Assembly (NCBI GenBank): GCA_963693365.1
Contig: CAVNZM010000003.1
Span: 15,314,001-15,378,000 of the forward strand
Origin: Amoebidium appalachense
Taxonomy: Eukaryota > Ichthyosporea
DNA length: 64,000 nucleotides
Reading direction: 5' to 3'
Under the pieces are notes generated by a model. That model saw only the letters and a program-made list of their open reading frames with translations, was not told where the DNA came from and searched no databases. Numbering within the stretch: the first letter of the stretch is position 1; each line of letters opens with the position of its first letter. Below, piece after piece: positions 14,101 to 26,917 of this stretch. Position numbers and translations under genes: made by a program.

Positions 14101-15077
14101 GGGAGATGAGGGGGAGCTATCTCCGGGTTCAGCAGCCCGGATTCCGAAGCATTAGCTGCAGTTGGTCTCCTGTTCATGTGTAAGGAAGACAAGTTCTCGC
14201 ACGACCCAATGTGCCAGCAGACGTGCTGGTTCGAAGGTGTCTATATGTATCACCCGGCTATTTGGTGTGAACGTCACTGAGCATGCGCACTACTTTTCGT
14301 TGCAATAATCATGAACCAGGAGGTAGTTGAGTTGTTCGCACCAGCCGCTTCAGTCTGCAGGGCTGCCGGTGCAGGTGAATTTACGTGACGCGCGCGGCAT
14401 GCGCACTTGCAAGCTTATGAGCGTAGAGGGTAACGTCGGTCTGTGCCTGTGTATTTGAATTTGTCACGATAGCTGATATTTTGAATGTGGTGCACGCCGG
14501 TGGCCGGCTCAGGCACTCCCCCCCCCCCCCCACGTGCCCCCTGCATGGAGAAAGAAAAAAAAAACAAAAAAAAAACAAAAAAAACAGGCGTACAACGTGT
14601 ACATACACGAATGCGCATACTGTACGTGCAGCCACCCCCCCCACACAAATTGGGCCAAGGGTTGAATAAGAGTTCGTCCTCCCCTCGAAGCTCTGCAGCC
14701 TGAGGTTCCTGCAGCTAGCTCACAGTATGACTGCACTGCACTAAGGCTCATGATGTACATGCAGAGTCTGAAATGCATGCGTTTGAGTGGTAGTTGTAAA
14801 AGTGAGTCCTCCTTCCCCCCCCACCCCCCCCCCCCCCTCCCCCCCTTCTCTCACCACCACCACCACCAACGGCCACAGAGAAACTGTGGCAGATAAACAC
14901 ACACTACACACTTTGCAAAACAAACATGTGCACGGTCACCAACGGCAACAACCACCTAGATGTCACCCAACCGACTGTCGTGTGTAAGTTACACCAACAT
15001 GGGGAAGCGCTTGCACGAACCGTAGTCTCACACACGTTTCGCGTGGACGCTTGTCTATGTACGCTACGCGTGTTTGT

Positions 15078-15126
<49 letters not shown>

Positions 15127-16009
15127 GTCTGTCTGTGTGTTTGTGCGTGCGTGCACGTGTGGAGCCCGCGCCTGCATGTCTATGCGCGACAACGCATTCT
15201 CCTGTAAGTGCACGCGCATTTGAAGTCTGACGAGTTGTGTGTGCACATGCAGGATGGTGAGCAGGAATTTGCGCCCGTATGCATTTGCGTGAGACGGGTG
15301 TGTGTGCGTGTGCGTGTCTGTCTGTCTGTGTGTGTGTGTGCACGCGCGCCCGCGCGAACGTGTGTGTGTTAGTGTGTGAGCGATGAGGTGTGCAGAATGT
15401 GTGCCTCGGTGTGCCCCGATATTTCTGATGTGTGTGTCTGAGTGCACGGTGTGTTTGTATGTGTGTATGGGATGGCCCCGGGGGTGCAGGAATGTGTTCC
15501 GCAGTGTGTGTTTGTGTGGGTGTATGTTGGTCTGTGTGCTTCGTGTGCTTGCGCCCGCGTGTGCATGTTAGCTCGTTGGAGGGGTACGAACGGAGGCAGG
15601 GTACTAGCGCAGACAAAAAAAAGGGGCAATTTTGCCAGGTGGTCGTCACGACCAGGAACGTGCACTGATGTTCTCCAGGACGCACTCATAGCGTGACTCT
15701 CTGAATGTTGCTTGTAAATTCGTAGTCAGTCTGAGGATGACCCAAGCAACAGGCGTTGTGGGTAATTAAGGGGTATCGTACGCTGCTGTCACCTACTGAG
15801 GTGACGCGTATTTTTCCTTACACACACAGCGAACACTGGACTCTCGGGACCGTAGATCTAGAGCCGCCCTGAGAGAAAGCATGCACGCGGTCGCGCGAGT
15901 GTAAGGTGGGTGTTCATAGCAGCCCAGGCACCGTCAGTACCGGCCTTGCGGAGCACGATGATCAGGCTGTGAAATTAGGGGTTTTTGGCCAGAATTGTTA
16001 TTTATTTTT
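14101..16009. other. Region with no confirmed gene; simple repeats
   Basis: The stretch holds C-rich tracts near 14520 and 14820-14845, a (TC)n array at about 15079-15126, and many TGTG/TGCG segments up to 15.6 kb. A possible minus-strand exon near 15846-15971 is discussed in the findings. Nothing else could be assigned. Confidence 0.5.
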
Positions 16010-16061
16010 ATAATGACTTTATTGTAATTAAAAAAAAAAGAAAAAAAAAACAAACAAAAAA

Positions 16062-16601
16062 CGGGGAACCCCAACTAATTGATTTTCTTAGTCTTTATGG
16101 TGTCTCGTAGAGAAAGTAAACCCTGATATATAATCATCACCCGACCGCTATGTACGTAATCAATATATACCGCTAAGGGGATATTCCGAGCAAAACCCCC
16201 CCATACTTGAGACCTGGTCTTCTTTGCCTCGAGTAAACAAACAACCCTATGCTCATGAAAGAGAAGCAAGCCAATAGCTCGCGTAGAAGCGTAGATAGCG
16301 TGTAAATTGCAAGAAGTCAACGTAAGTTGCAGTGGGCCACCAGATGTCGAAGAAACCACTCCTTAGCGAGAAACTCCGCGGAAGCCTGATGTCCCCTCAC
16401 TCTCACAGCAGTAGGAATAGACAAGGCCGCACTACACACACACAGTGTCACGTTCCCCTCTGATTATTTGAGTCGTTATCTCCTCCGTATCCGTGAGTAG
16501 GGGTTTTTGTATTTTCTTCTCTGAGCTATCTGTGATATCTCCGGCTTGCTTCTCTTTCAGTGAGCATATCAATTCAGTCATTATCAAAAAAAAAAAAAAA
16601 A
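16062..16601 (+). mobile_element. Short poly(A)-ended retroelement-like repeat, copy 1
   Basis: The element begins CGGGGAACCCCAACTAATTG directly after an A-rich run and ends GTCATTATC followed by 16 A. A second copy lies at 61718-61982 in opposite orientation. The first 180 bp match it closely, with roughly one difference in ten by eye, and the last 60 bp match its 3' end. This copy has about 290 extra bases between those parts. It also carries an internal inverted repeat: about 16249-16272 is the reverse complement of about 16540-16568 (GCTTGCTTCTCTTTC). An antisense ORF (16359-16075) shares the peptide LSLRDTIKT with the other copy. It could be a SINE-like element or the tail of a larger retrotransposon. 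Confidence 0.7.
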
Positions 16602-17927
16602 GTTCGTAACGGCGGCACCATGCACATGCGCATGCACCTGAGTACCGTACTTTTACTCCCTGTGGGGATGCTGCTAGTCACGGGGCGGACGTTTGTTGAG
16701 TCAGAGCCCTAAACATATGGCAACTTTCGTATAACACCTTTCGCACTCGTAAACGTAGTTGTCAACTCAGATCATGCACTTTATTTTAGCATGAATATGT
16801 TTTTTGTAGTGGCTAAGTGTGGGCGGGAAAAAAAGGCGGGAAAAAAAAATACCGATGCATGCGCCGTGGCCGTTGGCCCGTTATGCCTTCCAGAAAACGC
16901 AACTCGAGCAAAATTTTGGCGCGCTTACGTTCCAGATTGCCCTCCTCCTTGCCCGGGTAAGATCCACGTACGATGATTGGTTCGCTTCTTGGCCTTGACA
17001 CCAAGGCCAACGGCCAAATGCAAAATACACGTATATTCCCCAAAACAAATCTTCAGGTTATTGTCGAGGGGCTGCTTTCTTGTGTCAGACTACAGGAGGC
17101 TCTGTAAATACAAAAAACGAACTACAGCAACAGAAAATTACCATCGTATATATTCTGAGAGTTTATGTTGACGTAATAGTGTCTAAAAGCATTTGTTGGG
17201 TTGCCAAAAAATGTATGCTTTTCCATCTGCTTCGGAGTTGTCCTCCTGCTTTTCCGGGAATACGAAATTCCGGAAACAGATTGTTGAAGCATCGGGATTC
17301 TCAATTTACAAAGACCTGATTGGTTGATAAGTTTAGGGGAAATTGAAAGCCAAAATCTTTAATCAGCAACAATTCTATGTATTATCTACAAAATAAACAA
17401 AAAAAGCTCAAATTATCGTATAATAACATTTTTAATTAGTTTTTTAATTAGATTATTGTCTTTTGTATGTTTATAAGCTGTTTCTGTGGCTTTCCCAGCA
17501 AGAGAATTCCAAACTATTTGCTGCAGATCACACCCAGTTTGTGGCCCAACGATGGCGTCAAAAGTGCTCCGCATAACTTGCAATCGAACAGTAAGAACAA
17601 TGAATGATATTTAACGAATTAAAGTTCACCAAATGTCTTAAGCTAATCACAAAGAGCTAAAAGTACTTTTTACACCAGTCACAAGTGTGCAATGTGAACT
17701 CTTCAATACCCCTGGCTAAAGGTTTATAAACACCCAATCGTACGGTCCGACATCCGGCAGCGTCAGTGTGGAGAGGTGTTGGACTGTTGGGTGGGGTGGA
17801 AACGTTCAGTCTGAACGCTGTTTATGCGTTAGCCCAAAATATCACAACAACACGTCAACAGAAAAGAAAACGTGTTTTCTTAATTCCTTCTCTCTATACC
17901 CTCCACTCGTCTCCCTGAAACGCAAAC
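16602..17927. other. Unique AT-rich stretch, no assigned gene
   Basis: No recognisable exon. A 30-codon ORF at 16620-16712 has a strong start context but no support. The part just before 17928 is pyrimidine-rich and probably the leader of the following ORF. Confidence 0.5.
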
Positions 17928-18194
17928 ATGACTGTCAAGCGCAAGTCCACCGACGACGGTTTCTTCTTCGACTACCGTGAGAAAACGCTTCGTCTTGACG
18001 ACAACCCCTTCTACGCGCAACAACAAGCACAGTTTTGTGCGCAGGTGCAACCCATGCCTGTCTCTGCCTGCCCTGTTCCCGAACCTACGGGCCAGTATAT
18101 GCAGTATCCTGCTACCCCAACGGAACCAATGGCTATGGACTGCCAGGATGCCACTCCGGCTCACCGATTCATCACGTCTTTTGTGTCGTATTAG
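17928..18194 (+). CDS. Small orphan protein, 88 aa
   Basis: I do not recognise this ORF. It starts in a good context (CAAACATGA) after a pyrimidine-rich leader and uses mainly C/G-ending codons, like the confirmed genes nearby and unlike the AT-rich flanks. The basic N-terminus (MTVKRKSTDDG) is followed by FFFDYREKTLRLDDNPF, then a Gln run (about residues 31-35) and a Pro-rich middle with scattered cysteines. It ends HRFITSFVSY. No signal peptide or membrane segment is visible. It may be a complete single-exon gene or one exon of a longer one. The coding call rests on composition and start context only. Confidence 0.5.
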   Translation: MTVKRKSTDDGFFFDYREKTLRLDDNPFYAQQQAQFCAQVQPMPVSACPVPEPTGQYMQYPATPTEPMAMDCQDATPAHRFITSFVSY

Positions 18195-20470
18195 TTACCT
18201 TCAACCAGAATATACCTTTATCGTATTCGTTTGACCCCCGAGTCACGTAGGTTGATCTTGAAAAACTAGAAATCATAAGAGGAAAAAAGAAAAAAGGTTG
18301 GCCTTTTTTTGGGAGAAAGAAAAGTTTAAACCAGAACGTTAGGCAGCAGCTTATAGGCCGCAAGAAAAAGGCGGTTCCATTTTCTACTTGCACGACGGTA
18401 AACAACACCGACTGGGAATGTCCAAATGCCGTAAGAACGAAAACTTAAAGGAAGAAGAATTTTTAGAAGTTGAAAGGAACGAACGTGTTAGTCATTAGAC
18501 TGGTGTAAGCGCACCCGTAGCCCCAGTATTCTTTTGTGCACATATATGACGGGTCACATCGATGTTATTGTATAGGTTTAAGTATAGAAAGCCGACCGGG
18601 TCAGCTCAACAGTAAAATTACTTGTAACTCAACTTTTCTTCTCATGGAATCAAGCGTCCCGCAGACTGGTGAGCCGAGACCGAAGTTTGGGTGGAGGGGC
18701 CGAGTTCGATTCTTCTTTCTGTTTTTGCAGCTTTTGCTGGTGCTGCCCGATTCTTCTTGCTTTGTCTTTCTTCATACTCGATATGGTACTCTGCTGATTC
18801 AGTTGCATCTTCACGGGGGCATGTGCTGTTTATCAACGACGTATGTATGAGCTGTGATCCGGTGTTGGCACCAAGGCCAACAGTATTTCCACCCAACAAG
18901 ATGTGTAGAACATGACTTCACATGATACACATTATACAAATTATATGCGGAGATATAACTTACACAAGATAGACCTCTTTCACGTGTTTTTTTTTTTAAG
19001 CCGTCTGTAGCTAGTTCTCCCTCTCTAAAAATCCTTGCTTACCGACCAGGTCGTACTGCACTATTCTACTTCCCTGTCTGTGTGCAAAGTTTATGGAACA
19101 TACGTGTTCCATATTCAAGGGTTGGGTGTGTTGTAACGTTGTGGCTAGAACATCCACTTCATTTATACAATATAAACGTTTACATAATTTTTTTTTTTGT
19201 TGCTGCTTCCTGTGTTGTCTTGTTTGGCACTAATATTAATACTTTGTTTTTAAAGATGGGACTCAATCTTTTGGGGCTCCGCCAACGGGCTATAAACCAT
19301 ACATGCTGCATGTAGCGCTTGGCATGTCATCATTTTCTCATCGGAGCACGTGTGACTTGGTGCCTGTGCACATATCCAGACATAGTATGAAAAAGAAAGA
19401 CTCGCCGGAATCACCATGGGAGGACTTCGCGCCGTGCACATGCTGATTAGCGTGACACCTCTACCGTATAGCATGGTTATTCACTTTATTCGCACACATA
19501 TTATGTTTGTTTGTGTAGTCACCATGTGTGCACGGCTGCGTGTACATATCATGATGCATACGCACTGCGCAAGGCGGCCAATTTGGAACTCGGGGCAGAT
19601 GTATATGTACACACACAACAGTCTGAGCTATCATGAGTATAGTAATAGCCAAAATCATCGGACCCCCTTTGTGTTCGATTCAACGAATCCTGATGTACTA
19701 GAACTTCACGTACTAATAATATCTATGCACATGCTTGTGCGCAGGTCACCCGTCATGAATCCCATGATCGGTGTGTGTGTGTACTGGGTTTGCTAGGGCG
19801 TGCGTAAGTGCGCGCTCAGCGCAAGTACGTTTGTGTGTGCGTGTCTGTGTCCTAAGCGCATTTTGTTGAGTGCAAAATGCATCTGTTCGTGTCACAGTGC
19901 ACGGGGGTGATGGGCATAAACCGTATGAAGCGCGGTGTGAACAGACGTACGTACGTATTGCACCTGTGGTCTTTTTGTGCCTTCCGTTGGCCAATAACAC
20001 CTATCACCGCTTAGAATCACTTATGAACCGTGCGTACATATACATGGGTCAACGTTCTGTTGCGTTTAACACAGTGCACGGGCTGACGGGAGCAAACATG
20101 CACTGGTACAACAGCTTTTATTTTTGCTTCAAAGAGAAAGCGGGGAGTCTTCGAGACCGCCAGCTAAATATTTAAAAAAAGTAGCACATCCTGACAGAGC
20201 CCTCTTGCAGCTGATTGTATCAAAAATCGGCTTCGGCTGTAACTTCCTATTCCATTCAGCACGCACAGATCTCTGAGAGTAATCTTATTATTATTATTAT
20301 TTAGTTTTTGGTAGAAGTGCTAGAGGTGTGTTCAACTTCGCTTACACTATCACCACTGTGACCTCAGCTCTTCAGAGGCGAACATCGAATGTGTGCGCGA
20401 CCGTCTGCGAGTCACTGAGTGCGGGGGCATCCCCACTAAATGTGACTTCACTATGGCTCATGTTTACGGT
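18195..20470. other. Unique sequence, no confirmed gene
   Basis: No family similarity in any frame. A possible two-exon reading frame at 18642-18839 (plus strand) is described in the findings. TTA repeats occur near 20286-20301. Otherwise I see nothing functional. Confidence 0.5.
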
Positions 20471-20473
20471 ATC

Positions 20474-20540
20474 CGATTGGCTCGGAGCGCACCATTCCCT
20501 TTGTTACCCAATCAAATCGCTTCGCCTTAGGTGACGTCAC
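20474..20540. promoter_or_regulatory. Candidate core promoter: two CCAAT boxes and a CRE palindrome
   Basis: An inverted CCAAT (ATTGG, 20476-20480), a direct CCAAT (20508-20512) and the full palindrome TGACGTCA (20532-20539) lie within 65 bp. They are about 680 bp upstream of the PA-TM-RING start codon. This spacing fits a promoter with a long or spliced leader, though no transcript evidence exists here. Confidence 0.4.
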
Positions 20541-21215
20541 TGAAATATTCGGGGCATTCTCCGGGCATTACTGAGTCCGCTTGCCGTCCCGTAGAGAAAG
20601 GGTTGAATTCTCAGGCGGAAACACTTAGTTTTCCAGTTCGCTGATGTTGTGAAGCATAAGCTATAATATATGGTTGGGTTTTATGTGGACGCTATCACCT
20701 CAGTATGCTGTAGAGCTCTGCTTACACTGTCGTGGAGCTTTCTTTGGTACTGTTAAAAGTTGCTTTAGGCCTGCGAACAGATATTGCAAACTTTGAAACA
20801 CTTTGGTTGGAACTAGTCCTTACGAGGTCACGCTGGGCTTCAGTTGCAAGAACGATGATGGAAACTGGACGTACGGACGCACTTTTCGGTTATGGCCACG
20901 TGTATTGGGGCTAATTAGAAATCTTTTTCTCAGTGCACAAAAGTGCTAAGGGCACGCCCTATGAAAGAGAACATCGCAGGTTGCATTCACTCAGGACGGC
21001 GGGGAAATTATTCTCAGGGGCTAGGGTTCAATGAGACATCTAAGAACGCGTTCCCGGTCCTGCCTTTTCTTTCTTCTGACCCATACAGGTTTAGAAATAT
21101 TCATGTTCTTTCCTTCGTTTTCATTTTCTAAAACTCCGGCGTGCTAAGTTTGGCACAGCGCATACTGCAAGCGAGTTAATCTCATGTTGTCTAAACACGC
21201 TTCGTCGCAACAACC

Positions 21216-22077
21216 ATGGCAACCTGCGCGTGCCTGCTTCTCTTTGCTTCTACCGTGTTCCACCTCCTTCCACACGCACTTTCACAGTCGGCCGTTATCG
21301 ATGCAGTTGCGTACGACTCAAAGGGTGTCGCTGTAGGCCCACCCGTTCGTGCGGTTGGCATGTACGCGCTCTTTGTCGACCCAAGGATTGAAAAATCTTT
21401 CACCAAAATGACAATATGTGCAACTGTGCCATATGATGCGTGCACCAACGTTACTACGGGGCAAAACGTAACGGGGACATGGGCAGCTTTAATCACACGT
21501 GGGAATAATTGTTCGTTCATGGAAAAGTCTAGAAACGCCCAAGCGGCAGGCGCTTCGGCGGTACTTATTGCTAATAATGTCGACTCGGACGAGGTGGTGA
21601 TGATGTCTTCGGTTGATGGAGTCATATCTCTGCCTGTCATTTCTATTGATTTTAGGTCGGGAGCGCGTCTTTTCCAACTACAATCTCTTTTCATCAGGAG
21701 TGTAATTACTGTGATCGCACAGAACGACCGCCCGAACGTTCCACTCGGATACACAGTCTCTTCATTTCTTCAGTTTTTCCTCCCTTCGCTTTTGGCGGCG
21801 GTTTTGATTGTATTTGTTGTGTTTTTGGGTGTTGCATGTTACAAGAGAAGGGCGGGAATTGCTATTGCACGTGTGCCGCCACCACCAACATCATCATCGG
21901 GGGAGGAGGAGAGGAGAAAGGCACGGCAGGTGGCTGTGGATAAGTTGCCTGTGGTGGCGTACATGAAACCTACGCCAGAGTCGGACCCAGAAAGTATGTG
22001 TGTGGGGTATTGTTTTGGTGTTTGGTTTGCCTTTGAGTCAAGGAAAAGGGAGGTTTTCAATTCTTTTCTCCTTCTTT

Positions 22078-22115
<38 letters not shown>

Positions 22116-22467
22116 GGGGGGGGGGGGGGGGGGAAGGAGGAGGCCAAGTTGGTTTGCGCGGGGAGGGGGGGTTGTGGGGGGGGGGGGGGGGGGGGCAGCT
22201 CTAGACTGGGAAACTTTTTTTTTGTTTGTTTGTTTGTTGTTGTTGTTGTTTGTTGTTTTTTTCTTTTTTTTCTTTTTTTTTTTTTGTGGGTGTGTGTGTG
22301 GGGGGGGGGGGGGGGGGGGGAGGGGGGAGGGGGAGGGAGGTGGTGTGGAAAGAGTAAGGGACGGGGAAGTGGTGGGAGGGGCGGCGTGGGGGAGTTGTGT
22401 AGTGTAGGAAGGGGAGGGGATAATTGGTTGGGAAGGGAAGGAAGGGGAGGGGGGAGGGGAGGGATTG

Positions 22468-22520
<53 letters not shown>

Positions 22521-23213
22521 CATGCCTTTGCCCATTTATGTGCGTCCTTTCGGGTGCATGTGCTTTCAATAGACTGCATGCCGCGGCTGTTTTCCTTCCC
22601 TCTTGTGTGAGTGCACCCGTGCCGGTTCTTTGATGAGTCGAGGCGGGAGGGGGAGGAGGAGGAGGGGGGGGGGACACACATGTCTTGAGAGTTTTTCCCC
22701 CTGATCGTAGCTTATATATGATTCATGTTTTATTATAACAATTCAACGTGGTGCTTGGTTGAGTGTGTTTGCTTTGATTTTTGTTTGCACTCGCGGCCGG
22801 CCTGCGCATGCGCACGTGTGTGTGTTACACGCCTCTCCTGTGGCTGTGTGTGTTGCCTCTGCGCTGTTTAACAAACCACGTGCGTTTGTGTGCAAGTTAC
22901 CGCGTGCACACGTGCATTTGTATGCATTTCATACCATACACAAATGGTGCACCGCTTTCGTTTCTGTTTGTGCATTTGCCTGGATTTTCTTCACTTTTCT
23001 TTGTGTGTTACAGCAGAAAACTGTAACGCACAGATTTTTTTTCTTTTCCTTGTGGCTGCTTTCTATGAAACCATCTAAGTTGCGGTTGTTATCCCATCAT
23101 CCCCCCCCCCCCCCCCTCCCCCCCCCCCCCCCCCCCCCCCCGCCCCCACTTCCCCCTCCCCATCCCTCTTTGACGATGAATGGGTCGACCTAAAACCCTG
23201 TTTTTTTTTCCTT

Positions 23214-23244
<31 letters not shown>

Positions 23245-23562
23245 TTTTTTTCTTTTGTGTATGTGTGTGAAAATTTCTCTGCACGCATGATTGCTTGATT
23301 TGATTGAAATTTTGGTATTTGTGTGTTTTAGCAGACCTTGTAAGTCAGGCATGGCAGCCAACATCATATGTATCATTTAGGATATCGGTGATTTGTGGAC
23401 TTCTTAATTCGTGTTTTGGAATTTGTAGCTGACCACTCCCCCCCCCCCCCCCCCCCCCCCCAGACACACACACACACACGCAAACACGTATACACATAAC
23501 ATATGTTCACGCACAACGATGCACACGCACCACAAACACACATGTACACACACATGCGCGTG

Positions 23563-23635
<73 letters not shown>

Positions 23636-23888
23636 GCACAAACTACGCTCCTCCCCCCACCCCCCCGTTCCCCCCCCACACACACACATACACACGCACA
23701 TACAGACACTGCGATCGTGTTCTGCAGTGGGTGTGCAGTGTGTCTTGAAGATTACACGGACGGTGTGCCTGTGTGTATGCTCCCCTGCAGACACACATAT
23801 CACGTGCTGTGTATACGCACGTGGTTGGTGGACAAAGGCACATGCCCATACTGCAAGCAGGATGTGCTGGGGGGTAGTGCGGATCCAA

Positions 23889-23936
<48 letters not shown>

Positions 23937-23978
23937 GTGTGCGTGCGTGCGTGCGTGTGCGTGTGCGTGCGTGCGTGC

Positions 23979-24034
<56 letters not shown>

Positions 24035-24321
24035 GTCTGTCCCCCTCTTCCCCCCCCCCCCCCCCCCCGGCCCTCTCATTCGCTTTCCCCGTGTCGCTCC
24101 TTTCGGTCATCTCACTCTCTTTATGTGGCATCCACGCATACATCCGAGTACACACAACGACACACACAGGGAGAGAGGGAGAGAGACAGGTGACCAGTCA
24201 AGCGTGCGCACTCGGTCACTCCAGGCGCACACAGGCACATGCATGCAGGGGCATACACACATCTACACGTACATGCACGCTTACACAAACACGGTTGCGC
24301 GTGCGCGCGAGCATACATAGT

Positions 24322-24364
<43 letters not shown>

Positions 24365-24372
24365 CACACACA

Positions 24373-24407
<35 letters not shown>

Positions 24408-24420
24408 CAGGTGCATTCTC

Positions 24421-24451
<31 letters not shown>

Positions 24452-24701
24452 CCCTCTTGCATCATTTCTGAAGCGACTAATATTACCCCCCCCCCCCCCC
24501 CCCCTTTCCGGCACCCTTCCTCCCCCTTAAAATACCCGCAGCTCTTCTTTCCTCCCTCACATGCTTGTATGTCACTCTAAACACTTTGTCATCGTGTGTA
24601 CATTTTGTTGTCAGATGCGCAAGTGATGCCTATGTGGAGGGTTAGCTAGGGAGGTGGTGGAGAATGGCAGACGGCTAGGTATAGAATGTGCCTGTGTACT
24701 T

Positions 24702-24736
<35 letters not shown>

Positions 24737-25205
24737 CCCTCATTAATCCGAGTATTGGAGATGGTGGGTAAGGATACGAAAGACTTAACGGAGAAGAAAC
24801 ACGTAGAACACATTGCCCTTCCCTCCCTCCCTGCCCCACCCCCCCCCCCCCCCCCCCACCTTCCCTTTGTTGGATGACTTACATTTTTTGTGCGCCTGGA
24901 TCCTCCTCATCCCCCCCCCCCCCCCCCCCCTCCCCCCATCGCCCCCTCCTCCCTCCCTCCCTCCCATCCACCACATCCATATCCCCCCCCCCACCCACCC
25001 ACAGATACCCGCAGGCAGGGAAGTGGGGAGGGTCATATTAGCAATCGACACGGATGGCCCCCCTCTACCCCCAGACACCTCCACTGCACATTCTCAAATT
25101 CCAGTGGTGGCTATTCCCCCCCAACAATCTTCAACGCAACACTCGCAATTGGGTGGAAATAGGTCGGAGGATATGCCTCCTAGGGCGTATAGTGTTGCCG
25201 TGTAG
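21216..25205 (+). CDS. PA-TM-RING membrane E3 ubiquitin ligase (three exons)
   Basis: Likely endosomal or secretory-pathway ubiquitin ligase of the RNF13/RNF128 (GRAIL) class. Exons 21216-21993, 23706-23890 and 25005-25205 join in frame (phases 1 and 0) to 387 aa. Residues 1-24 form a signal peptide (CACLLLFASTVFHLLPHALS). A protease-associated domain covers about 30-170, with the family-like stretch AQAAGASAVLIANN. A membrane helix lies at about 184-208 and is followed by KRR. The cytosolic RING-H2 starts at C269 (CAVC) and continues LPCRHTYHVLC and CPYC, so all eight ligands are present. The C-terminal tail is Gln/Pro/Ser-rich. Intron 1 runs from a GTATGTGTG donor to a CA-rich acceptor; intron 2 begins with a pure GT array. 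Exon-intron joints are predicted; an extra short in-frame exon in intron 2 cannot be excluded. Confidence 0.9.
22080..22320. repeat. Intronic T-runs and G-runs in PA-TM-RING intron 1
   Basis: A T-run at about 22080-22113 leads into G-runs, then another T-rich stretch, GT repeats and a long G-run ending near 22320. They lie in the 5' half of the intron, while C-runs and (CA)n occupy its 3' half. Confidence 0.9.
23571..23632. repeat. (CA)n array near the intron 1 acceptor
   Basis: About 30 CA units, preceded by a C-run (about 23438-23460) and followed by CA-rich sequence up to the CATACAG acceptor at 23705. Confidence 0.95.
23891..24030. repeat. (GT)n array starting at the intron 2 donor
   Basis: GT/GC-GT repeats begin with the donor GT itself, immediately after the AAG that ends exon 2 of the PA-TM-RING gene. 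Confidence 0.95.
24325..24406. repeat. (CA)n array in intron 2, followed by T- and C-runs
   Basis: CA repeats with one CGA interruption, then a T-run (24424-24451) and a C-run (about 24486-24504). Confidence 0.95.
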
Positions 25206-25420
25206 AGCTGTGATTTTTGGCCAATGGAACGCTAGTTAGCGAAAAGAGTTAATTGAATGTACCCGGTGCCTAAATTTAGGGAACGATGATGCCTTTGGGC
25301 GAAAGTGAACTTGGATCTTCGATTTGTAGGTGTTAGACCTTAGAACAACGTGTGTTGATTTGATAGCCCTGTAATCTTCCGTTAGACCCCCTCTCCCCTC
25401 TGCCCACATTACACCGTGTG

Positions 25421-25605
<185 letters not shown>

Positions 25606-26807
25606 ATATGATATGTTTTTAGTTAGGAGTGGTGTACCATATTTGGTATCGGTTAATATTTGCTTTTGAATCCATTTGGGATGAGACACGTTATATATAG
25701 TAGATTTAATGTGCAGTACCTTTTGAAACTAGATTTGTGTTACGTATACTGGGTGGGTTGCCATGCATGTACATATGTTGCTATGGATTCATAATCATTC
25801 TAAATTAGTCAATATTTATTTATCTTCACCCATATTCCTTGTTATATATATGCCTACTTTTTTTTTTTGATCAGCAATAAATGCTGTTTCGTGCAAAAAA
25901 AAAAAGGTCATAACCGATGATGTGGGGAATATGGAAATTCTTTTGTGTCTCATGTTCACACGGTGCCCCCAAACCTTACTAAGGGGGCCGTGCACATATA
26001 AATATGCATGAGTTTGAGGGGCGTGTGCATGATCATAATACTTCGCGGTACAGCCAATCCATTTAAGGTACCTTAATTTGTGTGCTCGCAATCATTTTAC
26101 CATAGAGGTCATATGCAAGAGACTCGTCACGTGTATGCTTCACGTGATGCATATGATTGCCCAATCATTGTCAGCACATCCAATTAAAGGTTGTTTCTTT
26201 TGGGTTTCCGGGTCGGGTCAGAGGGGTTTCTATTTATACGATTGGCGTGCTGCGCGTCACGATGTGTCACGATGTGTAGACGTTTTGCCGGCACGCACGC
26301 GGCCGTGCAGCAAGGCACAGATATGCCATGATGCAACAACAAAATTTGAAAGAGAAAAAGAAAAAGACAGGAAAATGGAAAGAAGGTATAACCAGCGTTA
26401 GAAAGAAGTTTCAATCCATTTTTTGATTTATATGTTGATCATGAGCGATTGGTTGACCCGGATGTGCTGGAATGTGGCCAATTCCTTGGCCTAAAAGAAA
26501 CCCCAAATCTGTGTGCATATTCACCGGGCCTTGATAACAGATATTTGTGCTTTCATGAATATATCTTCGAGAAAGCAAAGCACGAATCGCATTTATTTCA
26601 CGTGAATGTTGCGCAAGAAGTGTTTGCCATCAGTCTGCACGTGGTTCATATGTCACATACATAGCCCATACACGCTCTTGCGCAGCAAAACATTTATACT
26701 GCAACCACCAATCAAAAACCCCGGTTAAATTAATGTTGCCAATGATACGTTCTAATATTCAATACTTTGGTACACATGTGTTTACAGCATTTGTGAGGCT
26801 CGGCAAA

Positions 26808-26917
26808 CTTTTGCAAGCATGTATATATACCCTTTTTGCAAGCATGTATATACACCCTTTTTGCAAGCATGTATATATACCCTTTTTGCAAGCATGTATA
26901 TATACCCTTTTTGCTTT
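26808..26917. repeat. 25-bp minisatellite, four copies
   Basis: The unit contains GCAAGCATGTATATATACCC plus a T-run. Copies start at 26813, 26838, 26863 and 26888, with a single variant base (TACACC) in the second. Confidence 0.95.

Noticed and set aside
14101-14290. Possible tRNA or small RNA near CTCCGGGTTCAGCAGCCCGG
   Set aside because: I could not form a cloverleaf with a plausible acceptor stem and T-arm; only a short local hairpin is present.
16620-16712. 30-codon ORF with strong start context (GGCACCATGC) and a hydrophobic middle
   Set aside because: It lies just after the poly(A) of the short element, has no recognised family and is too short to support on sequence alone.
19416-19796. 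126-codon plus-strand ORF rich in His, Met and Cys
   Set aside because: Composition reflects TG/CA-rich DNA, and no domain or splice context supports it.
22038-22535. Pro- and Gly-rich frames over C- and G-runs (also 28302-29053, 33250-33776, 35343-35913, 49530-49946, 54975-55331)
   Set aside because: Homopolymer and CCT/GGA translation artefacts; several fall inside introns of confirmed genes.
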